Shown here: in pieces, positions 1 through 8,262 of the stretch | How positions within the stretch are numbered: the first letter of the stretch is position 1 | How the letters are laid out: every line of letters begins with the position of its first letter | NCBI GenBank assembly: GCA_913053875.1 | Contig: CAJXGN010000008.1 | Coordinates: forward strand, 93,331 to 157,330 | DNA length: 64,000 nucleotides | Direction: 5' to 3' | DNA from: an uncultured Agromyces sp. | GTDB taxonomy: Bacteria; Actinomycetota; Actinomycetes; Actinomycetales; Microbacteriaceae | Notes under the pieces: generated by a model | The model's input: only the letters and a program-made list of their open reading frames with translations | Databases searched by the model: none | What the model was told of the DNA's origin: nothing | Made by a program: the position numbers and the translations under genes

Positions 1-30
1 CCGGCGACCGCCCAGCCGCGGTGGGCGACA

Positions 31-1140
31 ATGGTGCGCGTGATCCTTCCCGACCGGCACCCGCTCACCGCCGCCCGCACCAGCTCGTCGCGCCTCGTGC
101 GCGCCTACCGGGGCGAGCGCCCCGACGCCACCCCGGTGTGGTTCATGCGGCAGGCCGGTCGGTCGCTGCCCGAGTACCGCGAATTGCGCGTCGGCACGCG
201 CATGCTCGACGCGTGCCTCGACCCGGCGCTCGCGAGCGAGATCACCCTGCAGCCGGTGCGCCGCCACGGCGTCGACGCGGGCATCTTCTTCAGCGACATC
301 GTCGTGCCGCTGCGCCTGGTCGGCGTCGACGTGGAGATCGAGCCCGGTCGCGGCCCCGTCTTCGGGCGCGCCTACGGCGACGCGGCGGCCGTCGCCGAGC
401 TCACCGCGATCGACCCGGCGACCCTCGACGACGCGGCCGGCCCGATCACCGAGGCGGTGCGCCGCACGGTCGAGGCGCTCGGCGACACCCCGCTCATCGG
501 GTTCGCCGGCGCGCCCTTCACCCTCGCCGCCTACCTCGCCGAGGGCGGCCCCTCGAAGGACCACCTGGCCGCCCGCACGCTCATGCACGCCGACCCCGGC
601 GCGTGGGCCGCGCTCATGGCGTGGTCGGCCGAGGTGACCGGCCGGTTCCTGCGCACGCAGGTGCTGGCAGGGGCATCCGCCGCCCAGCTCTTCGACTCGT
701 GGGCCGGTGCGCTCTCGCTCGCCGACTACGAGACGCACGTGGCGCCCGCCTCGGCGCGCGCGCTCGAGTTCGTGCACGACCTCGCCTACCCCCTCGACGG
801 CGCGGAGGCGCGCGTGCCCGTGGTGCACTTCGGCGTCGGCACCGGCGAGCTGCTGCGCGCCATGCGCGAGGTCGGCGCCGACACGGTGGGCGTCGACTAC
901 CGCGTGCCGCTCGACGTCGCCGCCGCGCGCGTCGGCGCGGGCGTGCCGCTGCAGGGCAACCTCGACCCGGCGCTGCTCGCGGCGCCTGCACCGGTGCTCG
1001 AGCGCGCGGTGCACGAGGTGCTCGAGCGCGGCCGCTCGGCGCCCGCGCACGTGTTCAACCTCGGCCACGGCGTGCCGCCGTCGACCGATCCCGACGCGCT
1101 CACCCGCATCGTCGAGCTCGTGCACGCCTGGGAGGCCTGA
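31..1140 (+). CDS. hemE: Uroporphyrinogen decarboxylase
   Basis: Decarboxylates the four acetate side chains of uroporphyrinogen III to give coproporphyrinogen III in the cytosol. The 369-residue product has the family's N-terminal substrate-binding signature PVWFMRQAGRSLPEYR (about residues 35-50) and the conserved GFAGAPFTLA segment near residue 157; length is normal. The ATG at 31 is used, but the frame stays open to the first base of the window, so the true start could lie upstream. The stop is 4 bases before the hemY start, so the two are likely co-transcribed. hemA (glutamyl-tRNA reductase) is not in the window and would be expected just upstream. Confidence 0.96.
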   Translation: MVRVILPDRHPLTAARTSSSRLVRAYRGERPDATPVWFMRQAGRSLPEYRELRVGTRMLDACLDPALASEITLQPVRRHGVDAGIFFSDIVVPLRLVGVDVEIEPGRGPVFGRAYGDAAAVAELTAIDPATLDDAAGPITEAVRRTVEALGDTPLIGFAGAPFTLAAYLAEGGPSKDHLAARTLMHADPGAWAALMAWSAEVTGRFLRTQVLAGASAAQLFDSWAGALSLADYETHVAPASARALEFVHDLAYPLDGAEARVPVVHFGVGTGELLRAMREVGADTVGVDYRVPLDVAAARVGAGVPLQGNLDPALLAAPAPVLERAVHEVLERGRSAPAHVFNLGHGVPPSTDPDALTRIVELVHAWEA

Positions 1141-1144
1141 GCCC

Positions 1145-2791
1145 ATGAGCACGGAGCCCATGCGCACCGACCCGATGAGCGCAGCGGATGCCCCCGAGCC
1201 GGCCCTCGCACCCGACCGCGAACGCGTCGACGTCGACGTGGTGGTCGTCGGCGGCGGCGTGGCGGGCCTCGTCGCCGCGCGCCAGTGCCTGCACGTCGGC
1301 CTGTCCGTGCTCGTGTTCGAGGCGCGCGACGAGGTCGGCGGCGTGGTCGGCGGTGCCGTCATCGGCGCGACCGAGACGAGCGGGGCGGATGCCACGGGCG
1401 AGCCCGCCGACGGGCTGCGCGTCGACACCGGTGCGGAGTCGTTCGCCACGCGCAACGATGCGGTCGCCACCCTCGCCACCGAGCTGGGCCTGGAAGCCGA
1501 CATCGTGACGCCGAACCCGGCGGGCGCCTGGATCGCGCTGCCCGGCGACGCGGCCGGACCGAAGCTGCTGCCCATGCCGAAGACCGGCGTGCTCGGCATC
1601 CCCGCGAACCCGTTCGCGGAGGACGTGCGCGCCGTCATCGGCTGGAGCGGCGCGTGGCGCGCCTATCGCGACCGGCTCCAGCCCATCCTCCGCATCGGCC
1701 GGGCCACCAGCCTCGGGCAGCTCGTGCGCAGCCGCATGGGCGACACCGTGCTCGACCGGCTCGTCACGCCCATCTCGGCGGGCGTCTACTCGGCCGACCC
1801 CGACGCGCTCGACGTCGACCGCGTGGCGCCGGGCCTCAACCAGGCCATGACCCGCACCGGGTCGCTCCAGGGCGGCGTCGCGCAGCTCGCGGCGGAGCGG
1901 CGGGCCGGCGGCGCGATCCGCGGGTTCCGGGGCGGCATGCGCGGCCTCGTCGACGCGCTCGCCGGCGACCTCTCCTACTACGCGGGCGACGTGCGCACCG
2001 GGCTGCGCGCGACCGGGCTCACCGCCGTCGACGGCGGCGGGTGGGTCGTGAACGCCGATCCGACGCTCCCGGACCCGCAGGGCGGCGGCGTGCTCGTCGC
2101 TGGCAGCGACGCGCCCGACGCGCCCGACGCGCCGAACGGCGTCGAGGCGCACGCGCGCTACGTCGTGCTCGCGGCTCCTGCCGAGGCATCCGTGCCCCTG
2201 CTCGCGGGCGCCCGCGCCGAGTGGGCCGGCCTCGCAGACCTCGACTGGCCGCAGGGCACCGCGCTCGACATCGTCACCCTGCTGCTCGACGCGCCCGGGC
2301 TCGACGCCGCCCCGCGCGGCACCGGGGTGCTCGTCGCGCCCGGCACGCCCGGGGTCACCGCGAAGGCCCTCACCCACTCGACGTCGAAGTGGGCGTGGCT
2401 GGCGGATGCCGCGGGGCCGGGCCGCCACCTCGTGCGCCTGTCCTACGGGCGAGCCGGTTCGGCGGGCGTCGCCGCGCTCGGCGACGAGGCGCTGACCGAC
2501 CTCGCGCTCGCCGACGCATCGGCACTGCTCGGCACCCCGCTCACCCGCGACGCGCTGCTCGACTCGGTGCGCACGAGCTGGCGCGACGCCCCGTCGCACG
2601 CGCTGATCGGCCGCGACGACCGCGTCGCACGTCTCGACGACGCGCTCGCCGAGATGACCGACCTCGTCGTCACCGGCTCGTGGGTCTCGGGCACCGGACT
2701 CGCGTCCGTCGTGCCGCACGCGATCGATGCCGCTGCCCGCATCCGTCGGGACGCCATCGACGCGGCCGGGGAGGCCCCGACCGACGCCTGA
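1145..2791 (+). CDS. hemY: Coproporphyrinogen III oxidase (HemY/CgoX type)
   Basis: FAD-dependent oxidase that in Gram-positive bacteria turns coproporphyrinogen III into coproporphyrin III using oxygen. The 548-residue product opens with a short Ala/Asp-rich leader, followed by the dinucleotide-binding motif VVVGGGVAGLVAA (about residues 33-45) and the typical end GSWVSGTGLASVVPHA. The frame is open further upstream through hemE, but ATG 1145 is the sensible start: it lies 4 bases after the hemE stop. Because hemQ and the C-terminal-Cys ferrochelatase follow, it should work in the coproporphyrin-dependent rather than the protoporphyrin-dependent branch; this is inference from context. Confidence 0.94.
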   Translation: MSTEPMRTDPMSAADAPEPALAPDRERVDVDVVVVGGGVAGLVAARQCLHVGLSVLVFEARDEVGGVVGGAVIGATETSGADATGEPADGLRVDTGAESFATRNDAVATLATELGLEADIVTPNPAGAWIALPGDAAGPKLLPMPKTGVLGIPANPFAEDVRAVIGWSGAWRAYRDRLQPILRIGRATSLGQLVRSRMGDTVLDRLVTPISAGVYSADPDALDVDRVAPGLNQAMTRTGSLQGGVAQLAAERRAGGAIRGFRGGMRGLVDALAGDLSYYAGDVRTGLRATGLTAVDGGGWVVNADPTLPDPQGGGVLVAGSDAPDAPDAPNGVEAHARYVVLAAPAEASVPLLAGARAEWAGLADLDWPQGTALDIVTLLLDAPGLDAAPRGTGVLVAPGTPGVTAKALTHSTSKWAWLADAAGPGRHLVRLSYGRAGSAGVAALGDEALTDLALADASALLGTPLTRDALLDSVRTSWRDAPSHALIGRDDRVARLDDALAEMTDLVVTGSWVSGTGLASVVPHAIDAAARIRRDAIDAAGEAPTDA

Positions 2792-2850
2792 CGTATGGCG
2801 AAACCGGTATGGATCGGAGCGCAACCCCTTGCGCCGGTCGGGTCGGGGTC

Positions 2851-2856
2851 TACGCT
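2851..2856 (+). promoter_or_regulatory. Putative -10 box TACGCT for the 2892-4012 gene trio
   Basis: TACGCT matches the TAnnnT -10 form seen before many genes in this window. It would place the transcript start about 28 bases before ATG 2892, leaving room for the purine-rich GAAGGGG ribosome site. No clear -35 hexamer is visible. Confidence 0.45.
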
Positions 2857-2891
2857 GGGTTCTGACTCGCTCGCACGCAGAAGGGGAACGC

Positions 2892-3308
2892 ATGAAGGGC
2901 AAGCTCCTGTTCGTCGTCGGTCTCGCGACCGGATACGTGCTCGGGACTCGCGCGGGGCGCGAGCGCTACGAGCAGATCAAGTCGGCAGCCGAGAGGGTGT
3001 GGAATCAGCCGTCGGTGCAGCAGGGCGTCGACACCGCGAAGGAATTCGCGCTGTCCCGCGTCGGCGACGTGAGCGACAAGGTGCTCGACGGCACGAAGAA
3101 GCTCGTGCGGCAGGCCACCAAGGCCGCGTCGAGCGTGCAGGAGGCAGCTGCCGAGGGCGCCTCCGAGGCGAAGACCGTCGCGAAGAAACCGGCGGCCAAG
3201 CAGACCGCCGCGAAGAAGCCGGCCGCGAAGAAGCCGGCCGCCAAGTCCTCGACGACGAAGTCGGGTGCGAAGACCACGTCGAAGTCGTCGGACACCTCCG
3301 ACAGCTGA
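2892..3308 (+). CDS. YtxH-like membrane protein with Lys/Ala-rich tail
   Basis: Product of 138 residues. An N-terminal hydrophobic segment with FVVGLATGYVLGTRAGRERY resembles YtxH-type actinobacterial proteins, a Gly-rich membrane stretch followed by charged residues. A helical middle follows, then a low-complexity tail of AKKPAAK-like repeats from about residue 95 to the end, resembling histone-like or DNA-binding tails. ATG 2892 was chosen over upstream in-frame codons because GAAGGGG lies at ribosome-site distance and homologues start with the hydrophobic segment. It heads a trio with a holin-family protein and a DUF3618 protein that commonly occur together in actinobacteria. The function is unknown; an envelope or stress role is inferred. 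Confidence 0.8.
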   Translation: MKGKLLFVVGLATGYVLGTRAGRERYEQIKSAAERVWNQPSVQQGVDTAKEFALSRVGDVSDKVLDGTKKLVRQATKAASSVQEAAAEGASEAKTVAKKPAAKQTAAKKPAAKKPAAKSSTTKSGAKTTSKSSDTSDS

Positions 3309-3324
3309 CCTGAGGAGGGCAGGC

Positions 3325-3732
3325 ATGGCTGCACCCACGGACAAGGATCGCTCGCTCTTCACGCTCGTCGGCGACGTTCCGGCGCAGGTACAGGCACTCG
3401 TCCAGGCCGAGATCGCGCACATCAAGGCCGAGCTCGCCTACAAGGCGAAGCACTTCGGCATCGGCGCCGGGCTCATGGTCGCCGCCGCGTTCGTGGCGAT
3501 CTTCCTGCTCGGCACGCTGATCGCCACGGGCATCCTGGCGCTCTCGCTCGTGCTGCCCGCCTGGGCGGCCGCGCTCATCGTGTCGGGCATCCTGCTGCTC
3601 GTCATCGCCGTGCTGGTCGGCATCGGCATCGTGATGTTCAAGCGCGGTGCGGAGCCTCCGGGCGACGACGCATCCGACAGCGTGAAGAAGGACATCGACG
3701 CGATCAAGGGAGTGGGCGACTATGAGCGCTGA
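3325..3732 (+). CDS. Holin-family (superfamily III) membrane protein
   Basis: A 135-residue protein with an amphipathic N-terminal helix (VQAEIAHIKAELAYKAKHFG) and two membrane segments at about residues 47-75 and 80-108, the layout of actinobacterial 'phage holin family protein' annotations. GAGG at 3312-3315 supports ATG 3325. The stop overlaps the next start by 11 bases, suggesting translational coupling. There are no other phage genes nearby, so a phage role is unlikely; these chromosomal homologues are of unknown function and travel with YtxH-like and DUF3618 genes, as here. Confidence 0.82.
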   Translation: MAAPTDKDRSLFTLVGDVPAQVQALVQAEIAHIKAELAYKAKHFGIGAGLMVAAAFVAIFLLGTLIATGILALSLVLPAWAAALIVSGILLLVIAVLVGIGIVMFKRGAEPPGDDASDSVKKDIDAIKGVGDYER

Positions 3733-4012
3733 GACCCGTGACGCCGCCAAGGCGAAGCGCAACCTGTCGCGCGTCGAGGCGCGCGCCGAGGCCGCGGTGG
3801 CCCGCGCCGACCTCGCCGCGACCCTCGACCTGCTGGAAGACAAGCTGAACGTGCCCAAGCAGGCCGCGCTGGCGAAGGACCGGGCGATGGCCCGCTTCCG
3901 CCGCATGCGCGCCGACTCGCCCGGCACCCTGATCGGCATCGGGCTCGGTGCCGTCGCGGTGGTCGCGGCGGGCGTGCTGCTGGTGGTGCGTGCGCTGGGC
4001 GACGACGACTGA
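3722..4012 (+). CDS. DUF3618 family protein
   Basis: A 96-residue protein with a long charged helix at residues 1-60 (including LEDKLNVPKQAALAKDR) and one C-terminal membrane segment (LIGIGLGAVAVVAAGVLLVV), matching the DUF3618 layout. It starts inside the end of the holin-family gene (11-base overlap). Together with that gene and the YtxH-like gene it forms a three-gene unit inserted in the haem block between hemY and hemQ. The molecular function is unknown. Confidence 0.82.
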   Translation: MSAETRDAAKAKRNLSRVEARAEAAVARADLAATLDLLEDKLNVPKQAALAKDRAMARFRRMRADSPGTLIGIGLGAVAVVAAGVLLVVRALGDDD

Positions 4013-4057
4013 CGCGCCGCCGGCGCAGGGCCGGCGGCGAACACCCGGGGGGCGACG

Positions 4058-5167
4058 ATGTCGACGGGGGAGCAGGGCGGGGCGGATGCCCCTGAGCCGG
4101 ACGTCGACGCGTTCGCCGAGCGCGTCTTCGGGTCGGTGCTCGGCGCGTTCGAGACGCTGAGCATCCACGTCGGCGACCGCCTCGGCTGGTACGACGTGCT
4201 CACGCGCGAGCCGTGCACCGCCGGCGAGCTCGCCGCGGCGACCGGCACCGACGCGCGCTACGCCCGCGAGTGGCTCGAGCAGCAGGCCGCCTACGGCATC
4301 CTCGAGGCGAGCGCGGAGCCCGGCCCCGAGGCATCCGCCACCCGTCGCTTCACGCTGCCGCCCGCCCACGCCGAGGTGCTCGCCGACCGGCACTCCCTGG
4401 CGTTCTCGGCGCCGCTCGCGCGCATGTTCGCCGCCGCGGCGCGGGCGATCGACCCGCTGCTCGACGCCTACCGGGGCGGGGGCGGGGTGTCCTGGGCCGA
4501 GCTCGGCGACGACGCCCGCGAAGCGCAGGGCGACGTCAACCGGCCCTGGTTCGAGCACCGGCTCGCGCCAGACCTCGCGAGCGTGCCCTGGCTGCACGAC
4601 CTGCTCTCCCGGCCCGGCGCGCGCATCGCCGACGTGGGCTGCGGGCACGGCTGGTCGTCGGTCGCGCTCGCGCACGCCTACCCCGAGGCGCGCATCGACG
4701 GGCACGACATCGACGTGCCGTCGCTCGAGTCCGCGCGCGACCACGCACGCGAGTCCGGCGTCGACGGCCGGGTCGCGTTCTTCCGCGCCGGTGGGGAGGA
4801 GCTCGCGGCGCCCGGCACCTACGACGTGGCCTTCGTGTTCGAGGCGCTGCACGACATGCCGTTCCCGGTCGACGTGCTGCGGTCGATCCGCGAGGCGCTC
4901 GTGCCCGACGGCGTGGTGGTCGTGATGGACGAGGCGGTGGCGGAGTCGTTCACCGCCCCGGCCGAGGACGTCGACCGCATCATGTACGGCTACAGCCTGT
5001 TCATCTGCCTGCCCGACGGGCGCTCGACGCCCGGCTCGGTCGGCACGGGCACGGTCATGCGGCAGTCGACGCTCGAGGCGTACGCGCACGAGGCGGGCTT
5101 CGGCCGGGTCGAGGTGCTGCCGATCGAGGGCTTCGCGGCCTTCCGGTTCAGCGCCCTGCGTCGGTAG
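4058..5167 (+). CDS. Class I SAM-dependent methyltransferase with winged-helix N-terminus
   Basis: A 369-residue protein. The first ~100 residues form a winged-helix dimerisation domain (TAGELAAATGTDARYAREWL). A Rossmann methyltransferase domain follows with the SAM motif IADVGCGHGWSS at about residues 190-201, an acidic D-I-D at the end of strand 2 (GHDIDVPS), and FEALHDMPFP as motif IV. This is the architecture of small-molecule O/C-methyltransferases; the substrate cannot be read from the sequence. It sits between the DUF3618 gene and hemQ, with gaps of 45 and 157 bases, so it is probably its own unit. The GGGGGG run before ATG 4058 is a weak ribosome site. Confidence 0.82.
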   Translation: MSTGEQGGADAPEPDVDAFAERVFGSVLGAFETLSIHVGDRLGWYDVLTREPCTAGELAAATGTDARYAREWLEQQAAYGILEASAEPGPEASATRRFTLPPAHAEVLADRHSLAFSAPLARMFAAAARAIDPLLDAYRGGGGVSWAELGDDAREAQGDVNRPWFEHRLAPDLASVPWLHDLLSRPGARIADVGCGHGWSSVALAHAYPEARIDGHDIDVPSLESARDHARESGVDGRVAFFRAGGEELAAPGTYDVAFVFEALHDMPFPVDVLRSIREALVPDGVVVVMDEAVAESFTAPAEDVDRIMYGYSLFICLPDGRSTPGSVGTGTVMRQSTLEAYAHEAGFGRVEVLPIEGFAAFRFSALRR

Positions 5168-5324
5168 TGCGCTCCGGCCGCCGGGCCCGAATCGGGGCGG
5201 CGAGGAGTTGAAACGTTCCGCGTCTGGTCCGTCGCATAACGCTCGGGTAACGGTCGTGGCGTGAGGCGCGCTCTCACGCGACACGGCTTTTGGCGGTTCG
5301 CGCGGTCGGGGGGAGGATAGTGCT

Positions 5325-6053
5325 ATGTCAGACCCCGCTGCCGAAGCGGCAGCCGACGCGAACCAGTCCGATTCCGCCGCTCCGCAGGGCTACACCCTGT
5401 TCGCTGTCCTGCGCATCGACCCGGCGCGCCCCGACGACTTCGATGGCCACGACGTGCCGCGGGTCGTGGGGCAGCTCGACGACGTCGTCGCCGTCGTCGA
5501 GGCCGAGGGCATCACGGTGCGCGGCTTCTACGACGTCTCCGGCCTGCGCGCCGACGCCGACGTCATGATCTGGATGCACGGCCCCGACGCCGAGGGCCTG
5601 CAGTGGGCGCTGCGCGAACTGCGTCGCTCGCGCCTCCTGAAGGCGCTGCTGCCGACGTGGAACGCCATGGGCGTGCACCGCGACGCGGAGTTCAACCGCG
5701 CCCACGTGCCGGGCTTCCTGCGCGGCGAGGAGCCGCGCTCCTGGCTCACGGTCTACCCGTTCGTGCGCAGCTACGAGTGGTACCTGCTCGACCCCGAGGA
5801 GCGCGGGCGCATGCTCGCCGAGCACGGGCGCAAGGGCGCCGCCTTCCGCGGCGTCGTCGCCAACACCGTGGCCTCCTTCGCCCTCGGCGACTACGAGTGG
5901 CTGCTGCCGCTCGAGGCCGACGAGCTCACCGACCTGGTCGACCTCATGCGCGACCTCCGCGCGACCGACGCGCGACGGCACGTGCGCGAGGAGGTGCCGT
6001 TCTACACCGGCCGACGCATCACCACGGCCGAGATCGTCGAGGTGCTGCAGTAA
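5325..6053 (+). CDS. hemQ: Coproheme decarboxylase (HemQ/ChdC)
   Basis: Uses hydrogen peroxide to decarboxylate two propionates of coproheme to give haem b, the last step of the coproporphyrin-dependent route. The 242-residue product is a chlorite-dismutase-fold protein with the family segments MIWMHGPDAEGLQW, the Tyr-rich TVYPFVRSYEWYLL, and the haem-ligand region AEHGRKGAAFRGVVANTVASFALGDYEW. GGGGAGGA about 7 bases before ATG 5325 is a strong ribosome site. The stop TAATG overlaps the ferrochelatase start by one base. Its presence shows the organism uses the Gram-positive-type route, with HemH inserting iron into coproporphyrin III. Confidence 0.95.
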   Translation: MSDPAAEAAADANQSDSAAPQGYTLFAVLRIDPARPDDFDGHDVPRVVGQLDDVVAVVEAEGITVRGFYDVSGLRADADVMIWMHGPDAEGLQWALRELRRSRLLKALLPTWNAMGVHRDAEFNRAHVPGFLRGEEPRSWLTVYPFVRSYEWYLLDPEERGRMLAEHGRKGAAFRGVVANTVASFALGDYEWLLPLEADELTDLVDLMRDLRATDARRHVREEVPFYTGRRITTAEIVEVLQ

Positions 6054-7315
6054 TGGCCGCCGCCAACCTCGGCTCCACCGGGGCGGAGGATGCCGGCCGG
6101 GACGTCGCCCGCGGCCGCAAGCCCGGCCCCGCGGCATCCGCCCCCTGCGCCGTCGGCGCCATCGTGCCCGGCGCCACGCCGGCCGCGCAGCAGGGTCCCG
6201 AGCACGTCACCGAGCCGGTCGAGTACGACGCGATCCTGCTCGCCGGCTTCGGCGGGCCCGAGGGGCAGGACGACGTCATCCCGTTCCTGCGCAACGTCAC
6301 GAGCGGCCGCGGCATCCCCGACGAGCGGCTCGAGGAGGTGGCGCACCACTACCGCCACTTCGGCGGCGTCAGCCCGATCAACCAGCAGAACCGCGACCTC
6401 AAGGCCGCGCTCGAGGCCGAGCTCGCCGGCCGGGGCATCGACCTGCCGGTCATCTGGGGCAACCGCAACTGGGATCCGTACCTGAACGACGCGCTGCGCG
6501 AGGCGGCGGATGCGGGTGCGACGCGCCTCATCGCCATCGCGACGAGCGCCTACAGCTCGTACTCGAGCTGCCGCCAGTACCGCGAGGACTTCGCCGACGC
6601 GCTGGCCGACACGGGCCTCGGCGACACGGTGCAGATCGACAAGGTCGGCCAGTTCTTCGACCACCCCGGGTTCGTCACGCCCTTCGTCGAGGGCGTGCGC
6701 GACGGGCTCGCGAAGCTGCTCGCCGACGACCCGGAGCTCTCCCGCGACCAGGTCGAGGTGCTGTTCGCGACCCACTCGATCCCGTCGACCGACGCCGCGA
6801 AGTCGGGTCCCGCCGAGCGGGGCTTCGGCGAGGGCGGCGCCTACGCGGCCCAGCACCTCGCGGTCGCCGAGGTCGTGATGCGCGAGGCCGCGGCATCCGA
6901 CGTGCCCTGGCAGCTCGTGTACCAGTCCCGCTCGGGGCCGCCGTCGATGCCGTGGCTCGAGCCCGACATCAACGACGCCATCGCGGAGCTGCCCGCGGCC
7001 GGCCGCCGCGCGATCGTGATCGTGCCGCTCGGGTTCGTGAGCGACCACATGGAGGTGCTCTGGGACCTCGACAACGAGGCGCTCGAGACCGCCGAGGAGC
7101 ATTCGCTCGCCGCGGTGCGCGTACCGACGCCCGGCACCCACCCGGCCTACGTCGCGGGGCTCATCGACCTCGTGCTCGAGCGCGTGCAGGGCACGCCCGC
7201 CGCCGAGCGGCCGCGCGTGACCCCGCTCGGCCCCTGGTACGACGTCTGCCGGCCCGGTTGCTGTGAGAACGTGCGCCTCGGGTTCCGGCCCGCACTGGCG
7301 GGGATCGCGCCGTGA
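6053..7315 (+). CDS. hemH: Coproporphyrin III ferrochelatase
   Basis: Inserts ferrous iron into coproporphyrin III. The 420-residue product has an unusual ~55-residue Ala/Pro/Gly-rich N-terminal extension before the family start (YDAILLAGFGGPEGQDDV). The catalytic ATHSIP motif (His) is near residue 243. A Cys in SSYSSCRQYRED and a C-terminal YDVCRPGCCENVR cluster give four Cys that fit the [2Fe-2S] ferrochelatases known from actinobacteria. ATG 6053 overlaps the hemQ stop (TAATG); no better start is visible, so the extension is probably translated but may be disordered. The stop overlaps the hemC GTG by four bases (GTGA). Confidence 0.94.
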   Translation: MAAANLGSTGAEDAGRDVARGRKPGPAASAPCAVGAIVPGATPAAQQGPEHVTEPVEYDAILLAGFGGPEGQDDVIPFLRNVTSGRGIPDERLEEVAHHYRHFGGVSPINQQNRDLKAALEAELAGRGIDLPVIWGNRNWDPYLNDALREAADAGATRLIAIATSAYSSYSSCRQYREDFADALADTGLGDTVQIDKVGQFFDHPGFVTPFVEGVRDGLAKLLADDPELSRDQVEVLFATHSIPSTDAAKSGPAERGFGEGGAYAAQHLAVAEVVMREAAASDVPWQLVYQSRSGPPSMPWLEPDINDAIAELPAAGRRAIVIVPLGFVSDHMEVLWDLDNEALETAEEHSLAAVRVPTPGTHPAYVAGLIDLVLERVQGTPAAERPRVTPLGPWYDVCRPGCCENVRLGFRPALAGIAP

Positions 7316-8262
7316 CGGTCATCCGCGTCGGCACCCGCGGCAGCGCACTCGCGCTGGCGCAGACGCGTCAGGTCGCCGAGCGCCTGGCCAAGGCGGCCGG
7401 AGCGGAGATCGAGTACGTCACCGTCACGACCGAGGGCGACGTCTCGCGGGCCTCGCTCGCGTCGCTCAGCGGCACCGGGGTCTTCGCGACCGCGCTGCGC
7501 GAGTCGCTGCTGGCGGGGGAGTGCGACGTCGTCGTGCACTCGCTGAAGGACCTGCCGACCGCCGAGCACGACGGGCTGCGCCTCGGCGCCGTGCCCAAGC
7601 GCGCCGACGCGCGCGACGCGCTCTGCGCAGCCGACGGGCGCACGCTCGACACGCTGCCCGAGGGCGCGCGCGTCGGCACCGGGTCGCCGCGCCGCATCGC
7701 GCAGCTCGGGGCCGCGCGGCCCGACGTCACTGCCGTCGACATCCGCGGCAACATCGACACCCGCCTCGGCAAGGTCTCAGACGGCGAGCTCGACGCGGTG
7801 CTGCTCGCGGCCGCGGGCCTCGGCCGACTGGGGCGGTCGGATGCCGCGACCGACCTGCTCTCGATCGACGACTGGCCCACCGCGCCGGGGCAGGGCGCCC
7901 TCGCGCTCGAGGTGCGGGCCGAGCGCGCGTCGCGCGAGCTCGAGCGCGGGCTCCGCTCCGTCGACCACGGCACGACCCGCGCGACGGTGCTCGCGGAGCG
8001 CCTCGTGCTGGCCGGCCTGGAGGCCGGATGTTCCGCACCGATCGCGGCCCATTCCTTTGTGGACGACGACCTGATCTTCCTCACGGCCACTGTGTACAGT
8101 GGCGAGGGAACGCAGCGGGTGACCAGCTCGCACGCGGCCACCCCCGAGAGCCGCCAGGCGTCGCACCTCGCCGATGCCGCCCGAGAGGTCGCCGCGCGTG
8201 CGGTCGAAGAGCTCCTCGGCAACGGTGCCGCCGAACTCGCACCGAAGGAGGAGGCACCGTGA
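7312..8262 (+). CDS. hemC: Hydroxymethylbilane synthase (porphobilinogen deaminase)
   Basis: Polymerises four porphobilinogens into hydroxymethylbilane. The 316-residue product starts at a GTG overlapping the hemH stop and shows VGTRGSALALAQT at the N-terminus, the substrate-binding GTGSPRR and RGNIDTRLGK segments, and the dipyrromethane-cofactor Cys240 in LEAGCSAPIA. Length is normal. The stop overlaps the hemD GTG by four bases, so hemQ-hemH-hemC-hemD read as one translationally coupled unit. Confidence 0.96.
   Translation: MTVIRVGTRGSALALAQTRQVAERLAKAAGAEIEYVTVTTEGDVSRASLASLSGTGVFATALRESLLAGECDVVVHSLKDLPTAEHDGLRLGAVPKRADARDALCAADGRTLDTLPEGARVGTGSPRRIAQLGAARPDVTAVDIRGNIDTRLGKVSDGELDAVLLAAAGLGRLGRSDAATDLLSIDDWPTAPGQGALALEVRAERASRELERGLRSVDHGTTRATVLAERLVLAGLEAGCSAPIAAHSFVDDDLIFLTATVYSGEGTQRVTSSHAATPESRQASHLADAAREVAARAVEELLGNGAAELAPKEEAP

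Noticed and set aside
3180..3260. CRISPR-like short repeats
   Set aside because: These are AAGAAGCCGGCC codon repeats encoding the Lys/Ala-rich tail, not spacer-separated repeats.
3325..3732. Prophage remnant suggested by a holin-family gene
   Set aside because: No other phage genes, integrase or attachment repeats; this holin family is a common chromosomal actinobacterial gene.
1100..5284. Long minus-strand open frames opposite hemY, the methyltransferase and many other genes
   Set aside because: Arg/Ala/Gly-rich products with no family motifs, as expected opposite high-GC genes; the plus-strand frames carry clear conserved motifs.
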